Shown here one piece after another: positions 6,249 to 10,329 of a stretch of 10,329 nucleotides of DNA (its first letter is position 1; every line of letters begins with the position of its first letter). The DNA comes from Gammaproteobacteria bacterium (GTDB lineage: Bacteria > Pseudomonadota > Gammaproteobacteria > Steroidobacterales > Steroidobacteraceae). The stretch spans positions 1 through 10,329 of the forward strand of contig VBNY01000157.1 of assembly GCA_005877705.1 (NCBI GenBank). Direction: 5' to 3'. Both the position numbers and the translations under genes were made by a program. Under the pieces are notes generated by a model. That model searched no databases, was not told the origin of the DNA, and was given only the letters and a program-made list of their open reading frames with translations.

Positions 6249-6272
6249 CCCAGGAAATCGTCTGCGATTTCC
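6249..6272. repeat. short hairpin sharing arms with the 79-bp element
   Basis: GGAAATCG (6253-6260) and CGATTTCC (6265-6272) form a perfect 8-bp stem with loop TCTG. The preceding bases make CCCAGGAAAT, identical to the left arm of the elements at 281-359 and 9196-9274, and ATTTCC matches their right arm. It looks like a reduced relative whose long interior is missing. It lies 37 bp beyond the trkH stop, on trkH's 3' side. Confidence 0.55.
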
Positions 6273-6309
6273 ATAAGGCGTGACTTTTGCCGGCTGCTTC
6301 GTGCCGCGC

Positions 6310-7758
6310 TTACTTCCTCCAGAACGCGGGCGTGAACAGCACGATGACGCTGAAGATCTCGAGGCGCCCGAGGAGCATGGCGGCCGTGCAGATCCAGGTC
6401 TGCAGCTCCGTGAGCGAATGGTAGTTGCGCACCGGGCCGGCCGCGCCGAGCCCGTGGGCCGTGTTGTTGATCGACGCCACTGCCACGGCGAACGAGGAAT
6501 CGAAGTCGAGCCCCGTCAGCAGCAGCGCGAACGTCAGCAGCGCGACCGTGATGAAGTACAGGAAGATGAAGCCGAGGACGGCATCGCCGACGCGGTCGGG
6601 AATCGGCTTGCCGCCGATGCGCACGGGCGCCATGGCGCTCGGATGGATCAGCAGCTTGAGCTCCCGGCCCGCCTGGCGCGCGAGCAGCAGCGTGCGAAAC
6701 ATCTTGATGCCGCCGCCGGTCGAGCCCGTGCTGCACACGATGCAGGACAGGAACAGCATCCAGAACGGCGCGAACACCGGCCATTTCTCGTAGTCCTGGG
6801 TCACGAGACCGCTGGTCGTGGCCATCGAGATCACGTTGAACGCCGAGTGGCGCAGCGCGGTCAGGAAGCCCGGATACACGCCATGCGACTGCAGCAGCGC
6901 GGCGATCCCGACCACGCTCACCGCCAGCACGAGGAAGATCGCCTTGCACTCCGGGTCGTGCGTGTAGGTGTCCAGTGACAGCCGGCGCAGCGCGACGAAG
7001 TGCCGCGCGAAGTTCAGCGATGCGATCAGCATCAGCCCGATGAGCACGAGCTCGACCGCCGGAGAGTTGAAATACGCGATGTTTGCATCGTGGGTGGAGA
7101 ATCCGCCCAGACCCACCGCCGAGAAGGCGTGGCAGATCGCATCGAACCACGACATCCCGCAGATCCGCAGACTCAGGACGCCGGCGGCGGTAATGGTCGC
7201 GTAGACCAGCCACAGGGACTTGGCCGTCTCGGTGACGCGCGGCGCGAGCTTCTCGTCCTTGATCGGCCCGGGCGTCTGCGCCTTGTAGAGCTGCATGCCG
7301 CCGACGCCGAGCAGCGGCAGCACGGCCACGGCCATCACGATGATCCCGAGGCCCCCGAACCAGTGCAGCGAGTGCCGCCAGAAGTTGAGCGACGGCGGCA
7401 GCTGGTCGAGCCCGTTGAGAACGGTGGAGCCGGTCGTCGTCAGACCCGACATCGTCTCGAAGAACGCGCGCGTAAGGCTCAGGCCGGGCAGCCCCATCAA
7501 CAGCGGAATGGTCGCGGAGGCGGACACCAGCAGCCAGCCGAGGGTCACGAGCAGAAATCCGTCGCGCGCCTTGAGCTCGCGGCGAAACTGCAGCGTCACC
7601 CCCGCGATCGCCAGCCCCACGCCGGAATTGATGAACCCGGCGACCAGGAATTTCGGCCACAGCCCGTCATGCATGATGACGGAGCAGCCGATCGGCAGGA
7701 TATAGGTGACGCCGAATGCGGCCAGCAGCAGCCCGAGGACGTGCGCAACTGCGAGCAC
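6310..7758 (-). CDS. trkH: Trk system potassium uptake protein TrkH
   Basis: The K+-conducting membrane subunit of the Trk system, 482 residues, the normal length. All four pore loops of the TrkH/KtrB fold are present: TTTGS at 107-111, SAVGLGGF at 213-220, ATTSG at 313-317 and NNTAHGLG at 431-438. The intramembrane gating loop, rich in Gly and Ser (STGSTGGG, 343-350, followed by IKMFR), is intact. The start is GTG at 7758, 14 nt after the trkA stop. AGGA overlapping that stop is the likely Shine-Dalgarno, at a somewhat long spacing of 12. The N-terminus from this GTG gives the expected first membrane helix (LAVAHVLGLLLAAFGVTYI). It is transcribed after trkA and should form the TrkH dimer to which the TrkA ring binds on the cytoplasmic side. 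Three palindromes lie beyond its stop. Confidence 0.97.
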   Translation of the reverse strand: MLAVAHVLGLLLAAFGVTYILPIGCSVIMHDGLWPKFLVAGFINSGVGLAIAGVTLQFRRELKARDGFLLVTLGWLLVSASATIPLLMGLPGLSLTRAFFETMSGLTTTGSTVLNGLDQLPPSLNFWRHSLHWFGGLGIIVMAVAVLPLLGVGGMQLYKAQTPGPIKDEKLAPRVTETAKSLWLVYATITAAGVLSLRICGMSWFDAICHAFSAVGLGGFSTHDANIAYFNSPAVELVLIGLMLIASLNFARHFVALRRLSLDTYTHDPECKAIFLVLAVSVVGIAALLQSHGVYPGFLTALRHSAFNVISMATTSGLVTQDYEKWPVFAPFWMLFLSCIVCSTGSTGGGIKMFRTLLLARQAGRELKLLIHPSAMAPVRIGGKPIPDRVGDAVLGFIFLYFITVALLTFALLLTGLDFDSSFAVAVASINNTAHGLGAAGPVRNYHSLTELQTWICTAAMLLGRLEIFSVIVLFTPAFWRK

Positions 7759-7772
7759 GGCTGCTGCGGTTC

Positions 7773-9140
7773 CTAGCGGGACGCGAGGAACAGCCGTTCG
7801 ACCGCTTCCAGGTGCCGGCGGTCGGACAGGAACAGGATCACGTGGTCGTCCGACTGCACGATGGTGTCGTGATGAGCCATGATGACCTCCTCACCGCGCA
7901 CGATGGCGCCGATCGACGTGCCCTGGGGAAGCGGGATCTGCTGGACCGTCTTGTTGACCACGCGCGAGGTGCGCTCGTCGCCGTGCACGATCGCCTCCAG
8001 CGCCTCGGCCGCGCCGCGCCTCAAGGAGTGCACGCGCACGACATCGCCGCGGCGCACATGGGCGAGCAACGAGCCGATGGTGATGGTCTGCGGTGAGATC
8101 GCGATGTCGATGCTGCCGCTCTCCATCAGCTCGGTGTAGGACGGCTTGTTGATGAGCGCCATCACCTTGTGGGCGCCGAGACGCTTCGCCAGCATGGCCG
8201 ACAGGATGTTCGCCTCCTCCGAGTTCGTCATGGCGGCAAATACGTCGGCGCTGTCGATATTCTCCTCGATCAACAGCTCCTCGTCCGCCGCATCGCCGTT
8301 CAGCACGATGGTGTTCTCGAGCAGCTCCGAGACCTTGCGCGCGCGGCGCGCGTCGCGCTCGATGAGCTTCACCTGGTTGTTCTTCTCCAGCGTCTTCGCC
8401 AGCCGGAAGCCTATGTTGCCGCCGCCGGCGATCACCACCCGGCGCACGGGGTCATCCTCCTTGCGCAGCTCATTCATCACGCGCCGGATGTCGTTGCGCG
8501 GGGCTAGAAAGAACACCTCGTCGCCGTCCTCGATGACCGTGTTGCCTTCCGGCTGCACGCCGCGGCCGCTGCGATAGATCGCTACGACCCGCACCTCCGT
8601 CTTGGGCAAGTGCTGCGGCAGCTCGCGCAGGCACTGACCGACGAGCGGACCGCCGCGCAGCGCGCGCAGGCCGACGAGGCGCACCTTGCCGTCGGCGAAG
8701 TCGAGGACCTGCAGCGCGCCGGGGTGGCGGATGAGGCGCTCGACGTAGTCGGTTACCAGCTGCTCGGGGCTGATGAACACGTCCACCGCGAGGGCTTCCT
8801 CGCTGAAGAGCTCCGGCCGACTCGTGTATTCCGCCGAGCGGATGCGCGCGATCTTCGTCGGCGTGCGAAACAGCATGAACGCGACTTCGCAGGCCATCAT
8901 GTTGACCTCGTCGCTGTTGGTAAGCGCAACGATGATGTCGGCCTCCGCGGCGCCGGCCGCCTCCAGCACCGTGGGATAGGACGCATTCCCGGCCACCGTG
9001 CGGATGTCCAGGCGGTCCTGGAGGTCACGCAGGATCTCCTCGTTCACGTCGACTACGGTGACTTCGTTCGCTTCCTCGCGCGAGAGCGCCTGCGCCGCGG
9101 TGCGACCGACCTGCCCGGCGCCCAGAATGAGGATCTTCAT
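7773..9140 (-). CDS. trkA: Trk system potassium uptake protein TrkA
   Basis: The cytoplasmic nucleotide-binding regulator of Trk, 455 residues with the usual duplicated RCK architecture. RCK_N 1 has GAGQVG at residues 7-12, the acidic residue D31 at the end of the second strand, and GNAS at 51-54. RCK_C 1 covers about 140-218. RCK_N 2 has GGGNIG at 239-244, E261 in the equivalent acidic position and GDAAD at 282-286. RCK_C 2 covers about 365-450. NAD(H) and ATP/ADP binding to these Rossmann folds gates TrkH. The ATG at 9140 has GAGGG a few bases upstream. The order trkA then trkH with a 14-nt gap indicates one operon. The 197-bp region between uvrD and trkA is dense in inverted repeats and must contain the trkA promoter if trkA is not read through from uvrD; no clear -35/-10 pair was found. 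Confidence 0.97.
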   Translation of the reverse strand: MKILILGAGQVGRTAAQALSREEANEVTVVDVNEEILRDLQDRLDIRTVAGNASYPTVLEAAGAAEADIIVALTNSDEVNMMACEVAFMLFRTPTKIARIRSAEYTSRPELFSEEALAVDVFISPEQLVTDYVERLIRHPGALQVLDFADGKVRLVGLRALRGGPLVGQCLRELPQHLPKTEVRVVAIYRSGRGVQPEGNTVIEDGDEVFFLAPRNDIRRVMNELRKEDDPVRRVVIAGGGNIGFRLAKTLEKNNQVKLIERDARRARKVSELLENTIVLNGDAADEELLIEENIDSADVFAAMTNSEEANILSAMLAKRLGAHKVMALINKPSYTELMESGSIDIAISPQTITIGSLLAHVRRGDVVRVHSLRRGAAEALEAIVHGDERTSRVVNKTVQQIPLPQGTSIGAIVRGEEVIMAHHDTIVQSDDHVILFLSDRRHLEAVERLFLASR

Positions 9141-9195
9141 CGCGCCCTCGCCGGAACCGGCATGCTTCGCGGGGAAAAGCCATGCCTTTTAAGAG

Positions 9196-9274
9196 CACCC
9201 CAGGAAATTGTGCCCTGCTTGATCCGTGAGCACGGGCCGCTGATCAAGACGCACAATTTCCCGGGGGCCCCGCT
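9196..9274 (+). repeat. 79-bp inverted-repeat element, copy 2
   Basis: CCCCAGGAAATT (9198-9209) and AATTTCCCGGGG (9255-9266) are arms identical to those at 283-351, with the same 45-nt interval and the same orientation. Matching ends reach 9196 and 9274. The interior is unlike copy 1 but extends the stem: GTGC pairs with GCAC (9210-9213, 9251-9254), and CTTGATC pairs with GATCAAG (9218-9224, 9242-9248). It lies in the uvrD-trkA gap, just upstream of the trkA leader. No ORF lies within it. Confidence 0.75.
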
Positions 9275-9307
9275 GCTCGCGAGTTGGACACAGCCAGTGG
9301 GCTGGCC

Positions 9308-9334
9308 GCTGAAATGGCCATGGGCCATTTCAGC
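9308..9334. repeat. GCTGAAA-family hairpin, copy B
   Basis: GCTGAAATGGCC (9308-9319) and GGCCATTTCAGC (9323-9334) form a perfect 12-bp inverted repeat around ATG, starting four bases after the uvrD stop on the minus strand. It may end or protect the uvrD transcript, but no U-run follows. A second small hairpin, CAGCC with GGCTG (9291-9295, 9300-9304), follows it on the minus strand. Confidence 0.7.
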
Positions 9335-9338
9335 CAAT

Positions 9339-10329
9339 CTACAATGGCTCCAGGTTCGCATACTGCACCATCAGCCACTTCGTGCCCTGGCGCTCGAAGC
9401 TCACCTGCACCCGTGCGTGTGGACCGTTGCCTTCTACATTGAGGATCACGCCTTCGCCAAACTTGCCGTGGCGCACGCGCGCACCGAGCCGCACGCCGCC
9501 GACCGCCGGCTCCTCTGGCCGAAAACGACCCACGGCCACCGGGCGCGAGACCTGCACACGCGGCCGCACTTCTTCGATGAGCTGCTCGGGCGTCTCTTTG
9601 ATGAAGCGAGAGGCTTGCCCGTAGCTGTCCACCCCGTGCAGGCGACGTTGCTCGGCGTAGGTAAGAAAGAGCTGCTTCATTGCGCGCGTCATGCCGACGT
9701 AACACAGCCTGCGCTCTTCCTCGAGACCGTCTATATCGGTGAGCGAACGTTGATGCGGAAAGAGCCCGTCCTCCATTCCGCACAGAAACACGACCGGAAA
9801 TTCCAGGCCCTTCGCGCTGTGCAGCGTCATCATCTGCACGCAGTCATCCCACGCGTCCGCCTGGCCCTCTCCCGACTCGAGCACCGCATGCGCGAGGAAG
9901 GCTTCGAGCGGTGGCAGCTCGCCGTCCGTGCCCTCGGACGTGAAGCCACGCGCGGCGCTCACCAGCTCCTCGAGGTTCTCGACGCGAGCCTCGCCGCGGT
10001 CCGCCTTTTCCCGCTTGTAGTACTCGATGAGCCCGCTGCCTTGCAGAACCTGATCCACCTGCTCGTGCAGCGGCCGCCCGGCAACCTCGCGCGCCAGGCG
10101 CTCGATGAGGGCCATGAAGCCGTGCACGGCGGTCGAGGCCTTCGGCCCGAGCGCATCCCCTACGCACGCCCCGGCGGCTTCCCACAGCGAGCGGCCCGCG
10201 CCCTTGGCGGATTCACGCACCACGTCGAGGCTCTTGGCGCCTACGCCGCGCGGCGGCAGGTTCACGACGCGCTCGAACGAGGCATCATCCTTGCGGTTGG
10301 AGATCAAGCGCAGATAGCCCAGCGCATCC
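9339..10329 (-). CDS. uvrD: ATP-dependent DNA helicase UvrD (helicase II), C-terminal part
   Basis: The 3' part (about 329 residues) of a superfamily 1A 3'-5' helicase; the N-terminal half lies beyond the right edge, where the frame is still open (DALGYLRLISNRKDD). UvrD unwinds DNA in nucleotide excision and mismatch repair. Visible parts are the 2B/2A domains with motif V (TLHSAKGLEFP, near 9798-9827) and motif VI (EEERRLCYVGMTRA, near 9681-9720), the latter carrying the arginine that contacts ATP. The C-terminal Tudor-like domain (VRHGKFGEGVILNVEG...KWLMVQYANLEPL) is typical of UvrD/PcrA; the NVEG-x-G-x-HARVQV wording favours gammaproteobacterial UvrD over Rep. It is intact to its TAG at 9341-9339. 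A palindrome begins four bases later and trkA follows on the same strand after 198 bp. Confidence 0.96.
   Translation of the reverse strand, partial: DALGYLRLISNRKDDASFERVVNLPPRGVGAKSLDVVRESAKGAGRSLWEAAGACVGDALGPKASTAVHGFMALIERLAREVAGRPLHEQVDQVLQGSGLIEYYKREKADRGEARVENLEELVSAARGFTSEGTDGELPPLEAFLAHAVLESGEGQADAWDDCVQMMTLHSAKGLEFPVVFLCGMEDGLFPHQRSLTDIDGLEEERRLCYVGMTRAMKQLFLTYAEQRRLHGVDSYGQASRFIKETPEQLIEEVRPRVQVSRPVAVGRFRPEEPAVGGVRLGARVRHGKFGEGVILNVEGNGPHARVQVSFERQGTKWLMVQYANLEPL

Noticed and set aside
5918..7660. A 580-codon minus-strand frame covering trkH in another frame and running into the CBS gene
   Set aside because: Arg/Ala-rich shadow of trkH; it crosses the palindromic gap and the antisense of the CBS gene and shows no family signature.
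7000..7776. A 258-codon plus-strand frame opposite trkH
   Set aside because: Composition typical of antisense frames in GC-rich DNA (Arg, Gln, His, Glu) and no recognisable domain.
9196..9334. Possible CRISPR or attachment-site interpretation of the repeats near trkA
   Set aside because: Only one copy of each palindrome is present here, with no regular repeat-spacer series and no integrase or tRNA nearby.

Overview
This is a GC-rich bacterial chromosomal window with ordinary, gene-dense layout. The UvrD, TrkA, TrkH, OtsA and SIMPL-type proteins and the high-GC third codon positions fit a high-GC gammaproteobacterium, perhaps near Steroidobacteraceae/Nevskiales. That placement is inferred from protein flavour only. 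No rRNA, tRNA, CRISPR array, phage gene or transposase was seen.

Layout. 1-278 (+) is the C-terminal end of an alpha/beta hydrolase. 417-2355 (+) is a two-gene NatA/NatB-type ABC exporter: a GTG-started ATPase and an ABC-2 permease. 2302-2745 (-) is a small HExxH putative metallopeptidase whose 3' end overlaps the permease gene. 2826-4829 (-) holds a degenerate CheD-like gene followed by otsA (trehalose-6-phosphate synthase, TTG start with a strong SD). Divergent from these, 4911-6097 (+) carries a secreted SIMPL-domain protein and a stand-alone two-CBS protein. The minus strand from 10329 back to 6310 carries the C-terminal part of uvrD, then trkA and trkH, the regulator and pore of a Trk potassium uptake system.

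How the genes fit together. trkA-trkH make a K+ importer and otsA makes the trehalose precursor, so two classical osmoadaptation functions lie within 5 kb, though not in one operon. The CBS protein could sense adenine nucleotides, but nothing here ties it to Trk. NatAB plus the preceding hydrolase look like a co-located exporter module with unknown substrate.

The least ordinary part is the intergenic DNA. The gaps at 279-416, 6098-6309 and 9141-9338, and to a lesser degree 2746-2825, are filled with palindromic repeats. One 79-bp element occurs twice with matching arms and exactly the same 45-nt spacing but unrelated interiors. A second hairpin family (GCTGAAA...TTTCAGC) shows a compensatory base-pair change between copies. 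Together with a CheD homologue that lacks the catalytic cysteine, these are the points most worth checking.
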